Positions 19,988 to 32,360 of a stretch of DNA of 64,000 bases are shown piece by piece. Position 1 is the stretch's first letter. Each line of letters starts with the position of its first letter. This stretch comes from Bartonella sp. DGB1. GTDB lineage: Bacteria > Pseudomonadota > Alphaproteobacteria > Rhizobiales > Rhizobiaceae. The position numbers were made by a program, and so were the translations under genes. The notes beneath the pieces are model-generated. The model did not search any database, was not told the origin of the DNA, and saw only the letters and a program-made list of their open reading frames with translations. The stretch covers positions 186,001 to 250,000 of the forward strand of contig NZ_CP166769.1 of NCBI RefSeq assembly GCF_041345015.1, written 5' to 3'.

Positions 19988-20773
19988 ATGAGCGAAGATA
20001 AAATACCAGCTAATTGTTATAAGCTTAAGGTTCTAGAAGTGGAACATTACACAGATAGGCTATTTAGATTTGTTACCGAAAGACCGGCTGACTTTCGTTT
20101 TCGTTCTGGTGAATTTGTAATGATCTCATTACCAAAATTAGAAAAATTAATTTTCAGGGCTTATTCAATAGCTAGCTCTGCTTGGGACGAAACGTTAGAG
20201 TTTTTTTCTATTAAAGTGCCAGATGGACCGTTAACAGAACAGTTACAAAAAATAACCATAGATGATGAAATTATAATGCGTAAAAAATCTACCGGCACCT
20301 TAGTCGTAGATGCATTATTACCTGGAAAAAGGTTATATCTATTATCAACAGGTACGGGTTTTGCTCCTTTTGCTAGTTTATTAAGAGATGTTGAGATATA
20401 TGAAAAATTTGAGCAGATTGTAGTTATACAAACTACTAGAGAGGTAAATGAATTAAATTATGCTAAACAAGTGGTTGAAGCATTAAATCAACATCCAATT
20501 ATTGCAGAATGGGTGGATAAAATTAAATTTTATCCAATGACAACTAGACAGCAGTCAGAATATATGGGCAGAATAACTAGTCATATTAAGGCGGGTACGT
20601 TATGTAGTTGGACAGGATTACCTCCTCTTAATCCAGAAGAAGATAGGATAATGATTTGTGGATCGGTAAATATGCTAAAAGAGTTAAAAGAAATAGTTAC
20701 TGAACTAGGATTTAAAGAAGGAGCAAATAATTCACCTGCGAGCTTTGTAGTAGAAAAAGCTTTCGTAGAATAA
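19988..20773 (+). CDS. fpr: Ferredoxin/flavodoxin--NADP+ reductase
   Basis: A 261-residue flavoprotein of the Fpr type. FAD-binding part: FRSGEFVMISLP, then RAYSIASSAWDETLEF (the RxYS FAD motif). NADP-binding part: YLLSTGTGFAPFASLLRD, followed by DRIMICGSVNMLKEL. The C-terminus ends in VVEKAFVE, as in bacterial Fpr. It moves electrons between NADPH and ferredoxin or flavodoxin, for Fe-S assembly and oxidative stress. The ATG at 19988 is in frame; the ATG four bases earlier is not. AAGGATAA is the ribosome site. Confidence 0.93.
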   Translation: MSEDKIPANCYKLKVLEVEHYTDRLFRFVTERPADFRFRSGEFVMISLPKLEKLIFRAYSIASSAWDETLEFFSIKVPDGPLTEQLQKITIDDEIIMRKKSTGTLVVDALLPGKRLYLLSTGTGFAPFASLLRDVEIYEKFEQIVVIQTTREVNELNYAKQVVEALNQHPIIAEWVDKIKFYPMTTRQQSEYMGRITSHIKAGTLCSWTGLPPLNPEEDRIMICGSVNMLKELKEIVTELGFKEGANNSPASFVVEKAFVE

Positions 20774-20861
20774 GCTATTCTTTATCGCACTTGTAATTAA
20801 ACCGAAAAATATGTTAATTATCTATGATCGTTGGTTATTTGACATATGTGTGGAACTTAAA

Positions 20862-21779
20862 ATGGAAAAAAAATATAAAATTGCAGCATTATATTGTTTC
20901 GCTGATTGGAAGGATTTTGAAAAAGCTAGATCAGCTTTATTGGATTTCTGTAAAAATAACAACCTAAAAGGAACTTTATTAATAGCAAAAGAAGGTATTA
21001 ATGGAACTGTGGCAGGTAAGCATACGGCTATAGATCAACTAATAGAATTTATTAAGTCATATAAAATATTTGATAATATGGAACTTAAATTTTCTTATAG
21101 TGATAAGATGCCTTTCTTACGTATGAAAGTAAAAATAAAAAAAGAAATAGTTACTTTGGGCGTAGAAGGAGTAAATCCTTTAGCTGCGGTAGGAACTTAT
21201 TTAGAGCCACAAGAGTGGAATGATTTGTTAGCTAAGGAAGATACAGTAATCATTGATACAAGAAATGGTTATGAATATGATATTGGCACTTTTAAAGGTG
21301 CTATTGATCCTGCTACGAATACTTTTAAAGAATTTCCAGCTTGGGTAGAGTTAAATAAGGCTAAGTTAGAAGGTAAAAAAATTGCTATGTTTTGTACCGG
21401 GGGTATTCGTTGTGAAAAGGCGACTTCTTATCTGAAAACTATAGGCTACAATAATGTATATCATTTAAAGGGGGGTATCCTCAAATATTTAGAAACTATT
21501 CCTCCACAAGATAGTTTATGGGAAGGTCAATGTTTTGTATTTGACGATAGAGTATCAGTAGGACATGGATTAAAAGAGGGGGATTATAGCTTGTGCAGAG
21601 CTTGTCAGAGACCTTTATCACCTAGCGATAAATTACATGAACATTTTGAAGAAGGTGTATCTTGTGCTGATTGTTACTCTGTTAGGACAGAAAGTGATAG
21701 AAGTAGGTTTAAAGAAAGACAAAGACAGATTGAATTAGCAAAAATTCGAGGAAATGGTGCTCATTTAGGGCAAGCATAA
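20862..21779 (+). CDS. trhO: tRNA uridine(34) hydroxylase, rhodanese-like
   Basis: About 305 residues from the chosen ATG. The N-terminal acylphosphatase-like part has GTLLIAKEGINGTVAG and is followed by a rhodanese domain with the active loop MFCTGGIRCEKATSYL (Cys at about residue 178). The C-terminus has a zinc-type Cys cluster (LCRACQRPLSP, VSCADC). TrhO (YceA) catalyses oxygen-dependent 5-hydroxylation of tRNA U34. The longest reading begins at 20811, but homologues begin close to the MEKKYKIAALYCF Met, so I set the start at 20862. Confidence 0.93.
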   Translation: MEKKYKIAALYCFADWKDFEKARSALLDFCKNNNLKGTLLIAKEGINGTVAGKHTAIDQLIEFIKSYKIFDNMELKFSYSDKMPFLRMKVKIKKEIVTLGVEGVNPLAAVGTYLEPQEWNDLLAKEDTVIIDTRNGYEYDIGTFKGAIDPATNTFKEFPAWVELNKAKLEGKKIAMFCTGGIRCEKATSYLKTIGYNNVYHLKGGILKYLETIPPQDSLWEGQCFVFDDRVSVGHGLKEGDYSLCRACQRPLSPSDKLHEHFEEGVSCADCYSVRTESDRSRFKERQRQIELAKIRGNGAHLGQA

Positions 21780-21830
21780 TAACCTCGATTTTGTTGTATT
21801 AAACATATGTTCCACCATAAGGAATTGCAG

Positions 21831-22988
21831 ATGTATCTTGATAAGATTGCAAAATATTTAGAAAATAACCAACCTAACACACCTTGCATATTGTTGGATT
21901 TAAGTCAGGTTGAGAAAAATTTTAATGCTTTTAGGAATTCAATACCAAAGGCAAAAATTTTTTATGCTATAAAAGCTAACCCAGAGTTAGAGGTGTTGCA
22001 ATTATTACATTCTATGGGTAGTTGTTTTGATGCAGCTTCAATTCCTGAGATTGAGATGGTAGTAAAGCTGGGTGCAAAAGCAGAAAATATTTCATTTGGA
22101 AATACGATTAAAAAAGAAAGCGATATATTAAAAGCTTATCAATTAGGTATAAGATTATTCGCTGTTGATTCTCTCGAAGAGTTAGAGAAAATTGCAAGAG
22201 TTGCACCAAATAGTAAAATATTTTGTAGAATATTAGTAGAAGGAGAAGGCGCTCAATGGCCTTTAACTCGTAAATTTGGTTGTGAATCTGACTATGCTAT
22301 ACATATTTTACAAAAAGCTGTAACGTTAGGTTTATCACCCGTAGGTGTGTCTTTTCACGTTGGTTCTCAACAGGTTTGTTTAGATGCTTGGGATAAAGCT
22401 CTTAAAAAAGTCAAATATATTTTTGATGTTATGGAGAAGAAAAATATTAATTTAAACCTTATTAATATGGGCGGAGGATTCCCTATATCTTATTTAACAG
22501 ATGTTCCAGAAATATCATGTTATGGCACGGCAATTATGGAATCCTTTAATAAATATTTTGCTGATAAAAACATTGATATTATAATTGAACCAGGTAGAGG
22601 AATGGTAGGAGACGTTGGGGTATTGTTAACCGAGGTAGTTTTAATATCGCGCAAAAATTTGAGTAATCAAGAAAAAAGATGGATCTTTTTAGATAGTGGC
22701 AAATTTAATGGCTTAATAGAAACGTTAGATGAATCAATCAGATATGATATTAGATTATTAGATAATTTCTTACAGGATAAGCCTAATGATAAAGGAGAAG
22801 CTGCTATAATTGCTGGGCCAACTTGTGATTCTGCAGATATTTTATATGAAAAAAATCCTTATCCATTACCAGATAATTTGCAAATAGGTGATAAATTAGT
22901 AGTATTAGGAGCAGGGGCTTACACGAGTAGTTACGCTTCTGTAGCTTTTAATGGTTTTGAACCAATAAAAACTTATGTTATTTCATAA
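21831..22988 (+). CDS. PLP-dependent (fold type III) ornithine decarboxylase
   Basis: About 385 residues. PLP lysine in FYAIKANPELEVL (Lys48), FGNTIKKESDI, FHVGSQQ, the glycine-rich phosphate site NMGGGFPISY, EPGRGMVGD, and the catalytic GPTCDSADILYE (Cys at about residue 331). This is the eukaryote-like ODC/LysA-fold group found in alphaproteobacteria, where it makes putrescine; some members also accept lysine. The start at 21831 is chosen because of AAGGAATTGCAG before ATG. The stop overlaps the next ATG by one base, so it is coupled to the GNAT gene. Confidence 0.92.
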   Translation: MYLDKIAKYLENNQPNTPCILLDLSQVEKNFNAFRNSIPKAKIFYAIKANPELEVLQLLHSMGSCFDAASIPEIEMVVKLGAKAENISFGNTIKKESDILKAYQLGIRLFAVDSLEELEKIARVAPNSKIFCRILVEGEGAQWPLTRKFGCESDYAIHILQKAVTLGLSPVGVSFHVGSQQVCLDAWDKALKKVKYIFDVMEKKNINLNLINMGGGFPISYLTDVPEISCYGTAIMESFNKYFADKNIDIIIEPGRGMVGDVGVLLTEVVLISRKNLSNQEKRWIFLDSGKFNGLIETLDESIRYDIRLLDNFLQDKPNDKGEAAIIAGPTCDSADILYEKNPYPLPDNLQIGDKLVVLGAGAYTSSYASVAFNGFEPIKTYVIS

Positions 22989-23527
22989 TGAAGATAGATA
23001 ATTTACCGGAAGGTTTTTACCTTAAGACAGAAAATGCGTCGCTTGTTGAGAAAAAAGATGCTTTTTTAGATGAGTGTTTTTTTTCAAGGCGCAGCGGTCC
23101 ATGTCATGCTATTAGATTAGAATCTTCGCAAATTTTATCTTTATCTTATTTGGTTTTTTCTGACAAAGATGAAATAATTGCTAACATTCAAATTTGGTCG
23201 ATAACGGCGGGAGATGTGCCGGCCGCTTTAATGGGACCGTTGGTTGTAGATCCAAAATTTCGTGGATTAGGACTTGGAAAATATTTGACTAACTTAGTTA
23301 TTGAACAAGCTAAAGCAGAAAATATTGGTGCTTTATTTTTAATAGGGGATCGTGCTTATTATGAAAAATTTGGTTTTTCTCATCAATTAACTAAAAATTT
23401 TTATATACCGCAGACGTTTGGCAGTTATGATCCTAATAGATTCCTTGCAATGGAACTTAAGCAAGATTATCTAAAAAATATTTCTGGTTGTTTATTGCCA
23501 GCTAAAATAACAATTTTTTCTAATTAA
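22988..23527 (+). CDS. GNAT family N-acetyltransferase
   Basis: A 179-residue GNAT protein. Acetyl-CoA binding motif A is LMGPLVVDPKFRGLGLGKYL, followed by GALFLIGDRAYYEKFGF, typical of the YhbS-like group. The start overlaps the stop of the decarboxylase gene (TAATG). This pairing recurs in alphaproteobacteria, which suggests, but does not prove, that it acts on a polyamine or related metabolite. The 3' end overlaps the converging znuB by 8 bases. Confidence 0.88.
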   Translation: MKIDNLPEGFYLKTENASLVEKKDAFLDECFFSRRSGPCHAIRLESSQILSLSYLVFSDKDEIIANIQIWSITAGDVPAALMGPLVVDPKFRGLGLGKYLTNLVIEQAKAENIGALFLIGDRAYYEKFGFSHQLTKNFYIPQTFGSYDPNRFLAMELKQDYLKNISGCLLPAKITIFSN

Positions 23528-24320
23528 ATTTCTTCTTTATAATATGATAGAAAGTTGTAATAAAGAATAGGCAACTAGCTGCTACTACTATCGTTGGGGC
23601 AGCTGGAGGATCCCAATATAATGACACAAATAATCCGATAATAGATGATAAAATAGCAAAGATAGATGATAAAATAGCCATTTGCGTAGGGCTAGTAGAA
23701 AAATATCTTGCTGTGGATGCGGGTATTATTAATAAGGCGGTAAATAATAATATTCCGATAATTTTCATAGCTATAGCAATTAAAATAGCTAACATAAAAG
23801 TAAATGTTATCCGTAGCATAGAAGATGATATTTTTTCAGCTTGCGCTAATGATGGTGAGATGGTTTCTAATATTAAGATTCTCCAAATTTTTGCTAGCCA
23901 TAATAATAATAATACCCCCCCTCCCCAAACAAGAATTATATCTTCTATAGAGGTGGCTAGTATATCACCAAATAAATAAGACATTATGTCAATTCTTACC
24001 CACGTCATAAAGCTGAAAATCACTAAACCTAGCGCTAGAGTAAAATGTGAAATTATACTTAAGATAGTATCATTGCTAAAATTATGTAATCGTTGAAAAA
24101 ATAGTAGCAATAAAGCGCTTATAATAGCTATAATAAAAATAGCTAGATTTAGATTTATTTTTAATAAAAAAGCAAAGACAATACCAAGAATAGCAGAATG
24201 AGCCATAGTATCACCTAAATAAGCCATTCTACGCCAAATTAATAAACAGCCAAAAGGTCCGGCAATCAAAGCTAGTCCACTAGCAGATAAAAGGGAATAA
24301 ATAAAAAAAGTTTCATACAT
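23520..24320 (-). CDS. znuB: Zinc ABC transporter permease
   Basis: A 266-residue ABC-3 family permease with about eight membrane segments. Signature parts: AGPFGCLLIWRRMAYLGDTMAHSAILG near the N-terminus and LLFTALLIIPASTARYFS in the coupling region. It lies 5 bases after znuC. Together with ZnuC and ZnuA it forms the inner-membrane zinc importer. Its 3' end overlaps the GNAT gene on the opposite strand by 8 bases. Confidence 0.95.
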   Translation of the reverse strand: MYETFFIYSLLSASGLALIAGPFGCLLIWRRMAYLGDTMAHSAILGIVFAFLLKINLNLAIFIIAIISALLLLFFQRLHNFSNDTILSIISHFTLALGLVIFSFMTWVRIDIMSYLFGDILATSIEDIILVWGGGVLLLLWLAKIWRILILETISPSLAQAEKISSSMLRITFTFMLAILIAIAMKIIGILLFTALLIIPASTARYFSTSPTQMAILSSIFAILSSIIGLFVSLYWDPPAAPTIVVAASCLFFITTFYHIIKKKFN

Positions 24321-24325
24321 TAAAA

Positions 24326-25030
24326 TTATACCTGCGAATCACGAATTTTATGCATAGAAGGAGCCGGGCAAAGTAAAAATTGTTGAGAGAATTCTTTAGA
24401 ATCGCCATTGAATATAATTTTACCTTCTTTTAAGTGAATAATTTTATCACTGATATTTGATATTATCATTAAATCGTGAGAAATTAAAAAGATAGAAATT
24501 TTTATATTATTTTTTACCCAAGAAAGTAATTGATAAAGTTCAGTTTGACCTTCACTATCAATATTTTGAATTGGTTCATCTAGAATCAATAAATCTGGGC
24601 GTCTAGCAATTGCACGTGTCAGAAGAACCCTCTGTTTTTCTCCGCCGGATAAAGTATGCATTTGTTGATTTTTTAATGATGTAATTTTAGTCTTTTCTGA
24701 TAAACTAGAAAGTAATTCCTTATCTAGAGCGAATGGTAGATTCAGAAAATCATTCACGGTTAGTGGTAAAATTTCATCGAATTGTAAATATTGAGGAAGG
24801 TAAGAAATGTTAAGTTGGTTAGAAAAAGATATTTTTCCAGCTGATGGTTCACGTAAACCTAACAAAAGTTTTGCAATAGTGCTTTTGCCCGCTCCATTGT
24901 GACCGATCAGTGTAATAAATTCGTTTGTGTTTATTCTGAAATTAATATTAGATAAAATTTGATTCTTTTTTTGCCCAAAGTATATATGTTCAAAGTTTAC
25001 TAGATAATGATCTTTTGTATTGATAATCAT
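24326..25030 (-). CDS. znuC: Zinc ABC transporter ATP-binding protein
   Basis: A 234-residue ABC ATPase. Walker A is GHNGAGKST, the signature is LSGGEKQRVLLTRA, and Walker B is DLLILDEPIQNID, followed by the SHD switch (FLISHDLMI). The order znuC-znuB on one strand, divergent from znuA, is the usual zinc-uptake layout. It is the only ABC ATPase in the window, so it is not dedicated to the orphan siderophore permeases by position. Confidence 0.95.
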   Translation of the reverse strand: MIINTKDHYLVNFEHIYFGQKKNQILSNINFRINTNEFITLIGHNGAGKSTIAKLLLGLREPSAGKISFSNQLNISYLPQYLQFDEILPLTVNDFLNLPFALDKELLSSLSEKTKITSLKNQQMHTLSGGEKQRVLLTRAIARRPDLLILDEPIQNIDSEGQTELYQLLSWVKNNIKISIFLISHDLMIISNISDKIIHLKEGKIIFNGDSKEFSQQFLLCPAPSMHKIRDSQV

Positions 25031-25155
25031 AATTGTTATTGATTCGCTTAGGGGTATGGTTTATCTTGAGGGTAATTTCTAATATTAAGTTTACTTATAT
25101 TAAGGTTATTTTTTATTTTATACAATAGTTCATATCTTAATTTTTGAGGAAATAA
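25031..25155. promoter_or_regulatory. znuC/znuA divergent intergenic region with an imperfect inverted repeat
   Basis: The spacer between divergent zinc-uptake genes must hold both promoters. An imperfect palindrome, TAATATTAAG and CTTATATTA, lies at about 25080-25102. It does not clearly match the Zur box that I know from alphaproteobacteria, so an operator role is a guess. Confidence 0.3.
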
Positions 25156-26568
25156 ATGAAACAAAATTCTTTAATTATAAAAATGATAATATTATTATTT
25201 GGTTTATGGGTGTCTTTAACAGCTGTAAATGCACATAATAACATTAAATCAACTAATAAAGTACCTAATGTTGTAGTATCCATTGCACCATTATATTCGT
25301 GGGTCTCCGCTGTAATGGGTGATCTTGGAACTCCTAAATTATTAGTTACAGGAAATAATTCACCTCATGGATATAATTTGCGTCCTTCTGATATGAACTT
25401 ATTATCAAAAGCAGATGTTATATTTTGGGTAGGCGAAGAGTTAGAGCATTTTCTTATAAAGCCTTTAGCAAATTTAGGGAAATCTACTAAGGTTGTATCC
25501 TTAATAAATACACCTAATTTATTATTATTGAGCCCTAGATCTACAGGAGATTTTGAACATCACCATCATCATGAGCATGGGCATAAACATGGAAACTCAG
25601 AAGAGCATGAATGCACTTGTGATGAAGAAGACGGTCATGGACACAAACACAAACATGGCGAATCTGAAGAGCATGAATGTCTTTGTGATGAGGAAGACGG
25701 TCATGGACACAAGCATAAATATGGCGAATCTGAAGAGCATGAATGTCTTTGTGATGAGGAAGATGGACATGGACACAAACACAAACATGGCGAATCTGAA
25801 GAGCATGAATGTCTTTGTGAGGAAGAAGATGGTCATGGACACAAACATAAACATGGCGAATCTGAAGAGCATGAATGTCTTTGTGATGAGGAAGATGGAC
25901 ATGGACACAAACATAAACATGGCGAATCTGAAGAGCATGAATGTCTTTGTGATGAGGAAGATGGACATGGACACAAACACAAACATGGCGAATCTGAAGA
26001 GCATGAATGTCTTTGTGAGGAAGAAGATGGTCATGGACACAAACATAGCTCTATAGATTCACATTTTTGGTTAGATCCTGTGAATGCAAGGATTTCTGTA
26101 TTGCATATAGCTAAGGTTTTAAGTGCTCAGGATCCCAAGAATGCGGCTACATACAAGAAGAATGCTGGCATCTACATAAAAAAGTTGGAAACTTTAGAAA
26201 AAAATATTGCAGAAAAATTATCGTCAATAAAAGATAAGCCATTTGTGGTAGAACATGATGCTTACCAGTATTTTAGTAATCGTTTTAATTTAAATATAGT
26301 AGGAGCAGTTATGCTTGATCCTTCTCACGGTGTTGGAGCTAAACATTTAGATGAAATACGTAGAAAAATTAAGAGGTTAGACGCAAAATGTATTTTTGCT
26401 GAACCGCAGTTTTCTCCTAAAATGATTGATTCTATAGCTAAAGATTTAGGTATTAAGGTAGCTATCTTAGATCCATTAGGAGCCAATTTACCTTTAAATT
26501 CGTCTTTATATTCGTCTTTATTGTTTGGTTTAAGTGGTTCTTTGTTGGAGTGTTTAAATATTAATTAA
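25156..26568 (+). CDS. znuA: Zinc ABC transporter substrate-binding protein with a His/Cys tandem-repeat loop
   Basis: A 470-residue cluster 9 (A-I) metal-binding protein, against about 310 for ordinary ZnuA. Residues 1-26 are a signal peptide. The N-lobe has VVVSIAPLYSWVSAVMGD and the metal-ligand His in NNSPHGYNLRPSD. An expanded metal loop at about residues 134-298 starts with five consecutive His, then seven 22-residue repeats. After it come SHFWLDPVNAR, FVVEHDAYQYF and the last ligand region CIFAEPQFSPKM. The core looks intact and functional. The loop in normal ZnuA gathers zinc; here it is several times longer and contains paired cysteines. The ribosome site is TTGAGGAAATAA. Confidence 0.95.
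   Translation: MKQNSLIIKMIILLFGLWVSLTAVNAHNNIKSTNKVPNVVVSIAPLYSWVSAVMGDLGTPKLLVTGNNSPHGYNLRPSDMNLLSKADVIFWVGEELEHFLIKPLANLGKSTKVVSLINTPNLLLLSPRSTGDFEHHHHHEHGHKHGNSEEHECTCDEEDGHGHKHKHGESEEHECLCDEEDGHGHKHKYGESEEHECLCDEEDGHGHKHKHGESEEHECLCEEEDGHGHKHKHGESEEHECLCDEEDGHGHKHKHGESEEHECLCDEEDGHGHKHKHGESEEHECLCEEEDGHGHKHSSIDSHFWLDPVNARISVLHIAKVLSAQDPKNAATYKKNAGIYIKKLETLEKNIAEKLSSIKDKPFVVEHDAYQYFSNRFNLNIVGAVMLDPSHGVGAKHLDEIRRKIKRLDAKCIFAEPQFSPKMIDSIAKDLGIKVAILDPLGANLPLNSSLYSSLLFGLSGSLLECLNIN
25597..26046 (+). repeat. 66-bp tandem repeat inside znuA (6.8 units, 22 residues each)
   Basis: Each unit encodes a variant of SEEHECLCDEEDGHGHKHKHGE. Seven SEEHEC starts are seen; the first has ECTC, the fourth and seventh CEEE, and the third unit HKHKYGE follows the second. 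The last unit stops after 18 residues. At DNA level the units are nearly identical, showing recent amplification or homogenisation. Because 66 is a multiple of 3, long open frames also appear on other frames here; they are not genes. Confidence 0.97.
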
Positions 26569-26610
26569 ACATCTTGTGTGGAAAACTTATAAAAAAGTTA
26601 TATAATTTTA

Positions 26611-26640
26611 TTGACAAATTGTTATTGAATTAGCTATAAG
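26611..26640 (+). promoter_or_regulatory. Predicted rRNA operon promoter
   Basis: TTGACA at 26611-26616 and TATAAG at 26635-26640, spacer 18 bp, followed by an AT-rich leader. It lies upstream of the boxA at 26746, but a terminator-like hairpin (26696-26721) intervenes. Confidence 0.5.
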
Positions 26641-26695
26641 TGTGTATGTCGTTGATTGATTAATTTATAATTTGTTTAATGACTGATTGGAATTA

Positions 26696-26721
26696 CCGAG
26701 CTTTATTGCTCGGCTTTTTTT
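26696..26721 (+). terminator. Rho-independent terminator or leader attenuator ahead of the rRNA operon
   Basis: CCGAGC and GCTCGG form a 6-bp GC-rich stem with a 6-base loop, followed by C and seven T. It could end znuA transcription or act on transcripts from the promoter at 26611. Confidence 0.75.
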
Positions 26722-26745
26722 CCACCGAATGTTATTTAGGTGGAT

Positions 26746-26765
26746 TGCTCTATGAAAAGTGAATA
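26746..26765 (+). promoter_or_regulatory. boxA-like antitermination element, 16S leader
   Basis: TGCTCTATGAAAAGTGAATA resembles the boxA consensus (TGCTCTTTAACA) and is nearly identical to the element at 29138-29157 ahead of 23S. NusB/NusE binding here would let RNA polymerase pass terminators. Confidence 0.6.
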
Positions 26766-26766
26766 T

Positions 26767-26797
26767 GGAAAGAGAAACGTAGGCGGCATAAGCAGCT
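26767..26797 (+). other. 5' half of the 16S rRNA processing stem
   Basis: GGAAAGAGAAACG and GGCATAA-AGCT here are complementary to 28533-28562 beyond the 3' end of 16S. The long paired stem is the expected RNase III site in the primary transcript. Confidence 0.75.
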
Positions 26798-26976
26798 GCT
26801 CTATTTTTAGAGCAAAGACATTTATGTCTGCCACGTTTAAGAGAGTATTGACGTATATTTGTTGATATTTGATCATTGATTTATCATTGATTAAGTTATT
26901 GATATATATATATGGTGTAAATAATGTTCTCGTCAATTTAATAAGCGTGACCAGATTATAGCCAAATTAAACTTTT

Positions 26977-28466
<1,490 letters not shown>

Positions 28467-28615
28467 AGAAAATAATTTTCATTAGATATTATTTTCTTAA
28501 TTTAGACAAAGATCGTAAGATCTGACAAATAAAGCTGTTATGCCGTCTTCGTTTCTCTTTCCGATGAAGTATCCTGTAATCAAAAGAATGTTATGCCTTG
28601 TATTTTATTGCTTTT

Positions 28616-28692
28616 GGGCTTGTAGCTCAGTTGGTTAGAGCGCGCGCTTGATAAGCGTGAGGTCGAAGGTTCAAGTCCTTCCAGGCCCACCA
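28616..28692 (+). tRNA. tRNA-Ile (GAT)
   Basis: A 77-base cloverleaf in the 16S-23S spacer. Acceptor GGGCTTG/CAGGCCC, anticodon loop TTGATAA (GAT), T-loop GGTTCAAGTCC, encoded CCA. Confidence 0.97.
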
Positions 28693-28902
28693 TAAGTGTA
28701 GTTCTAACAATAGTGCTCACTAATTTAAAATATTCTTGTATTTAGTAAGCTAGCTTTATGCTTTATATAATTATTATCTTTCCTGATTATTTTATATTAG
28801 TTGCATTTTAGCTAGCTTTATCTATTTATTAGATATTGTTACTTATTCTAAAGCTATTTAGTTTATTAATTTTATAATGAAAATTATAAAATAAAGATTA
28901 GG

Positions 28903-28978
28903 GGGGCCGTAGCTCAGCTGGGAGAGCACCTGCTTTGCAAGCAGGGGGTCGTCGGTTCGATCCCGTCCGGCTCCACCA
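28903..28978 (+). tRNA. tRNA-Ala (TGC)
   Basis: A 76-base cloverleaf in the 16S-23S spacer. Acceptor GGGGCCG/CGGCTCC with the G3:U70 pair that marks alanine tRNAs, anticodon TGC in CTTTGCAAG, encoded CCA. Confidence 0.97.
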
Positions 28979-29137
28979 TAATTATAAATTATTATCTAGG
29001 TATAACTATTGTAGTTTTTCTTTGAATATGTTATTTATGTTATATACCGATTCTTTAAGTTTTGTTATATTATTAAATAATAATTAGATTACTATAGTTA
29101 TTATTTGATTATTGGCTACTTCATATCTATGAGTAGA

Positions 29138-29157
29138 AGCTCTATGAAAATTGAATA
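29138..29157 (+). promoter_or_regulatory. boxA-like element ahead of 23S rRNA
   Basis: AGCTCTATGAAAATTGAATA is almost the same as the element in the 16S leader. A second boxA in the spacer is usual for rRNA operons. It is followed by two small spacer hairpins at about 29174-29220. Confidence 0.6.
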
Positions 29158-29301
29158 GAAGATATATTTGGATTACTTAATAATTAAGTAATGTCGCATT
29201 CCGAGCTCAAGGAATGCACCATGATTTCTGTATAACTGTCAGAACCGAATATATCTCAAGAAGCTGGTCTTTTTGTTAATATTAAGATATTAGAAATGAG
29301 A

Positions 29302-32108
<2,807 letters not shown>

Positions 32109-32159
32109 TCTCATTTCTTATATCTTTTTATTAAGATCAGCTTCTATATGATATTTTTA

Positions 32160-32278
32160 GACTTGGTGGTTATTGCGAAGTGACTGCACCCGATCCCTTT
32201 CCGAACTCGGTCGTGAAACGCTTCAGCGCCAATGGTACTTTGTCTTAAGGCACGGGAGAGTAGGTCGCTGCCAGGTCT
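32160..32278 (+). rRNA. rrf: 5S ribosomal RNA
   Basis: About 119 bases with the conserved loops CCCGATCCCTTTCCGAACTC and GGGAGAGTAGGTCGCTGCCA. The ends GACTTGG and CCAGGTCT form the terminal helix. Confidence 0.95.
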
Positions 32279-32328
32279 AATAATATCATATCAATTTTTA
32301 TAGATATTTAGATAATTAGTTACAGATT

Positions 32329-32360
32329 AAGCTATTAAAGTTAACTTTAATAGCTTTTTT
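32329..32360 (+). terminator. rRNA operon terminator
   Basis: AAGCTATTAAAGTT and AACTTTAATAGCTT form a perfect 14-bp stem followed by six T. It lies 50 bases after 5S, and tRNA-fMet is therefore outside this transcript. Confidence 0.85.

Noticed and set aside
25597-26046. CRISPR array
   Set aside because: The repeats are directly adjacent, with no unique spacers, and lie in frame inside a coding gene.
25553-26056. Long open frames on both strands over the znuA repeats
   Set aside because: They come from a 66-bp repeat, a multiple of three, which repeats an open frame in every phase. The znuA frame has the signal peptide and metal ligands; the others have only low-complexity Met/Asn- or Phe/Met-rich sequence.
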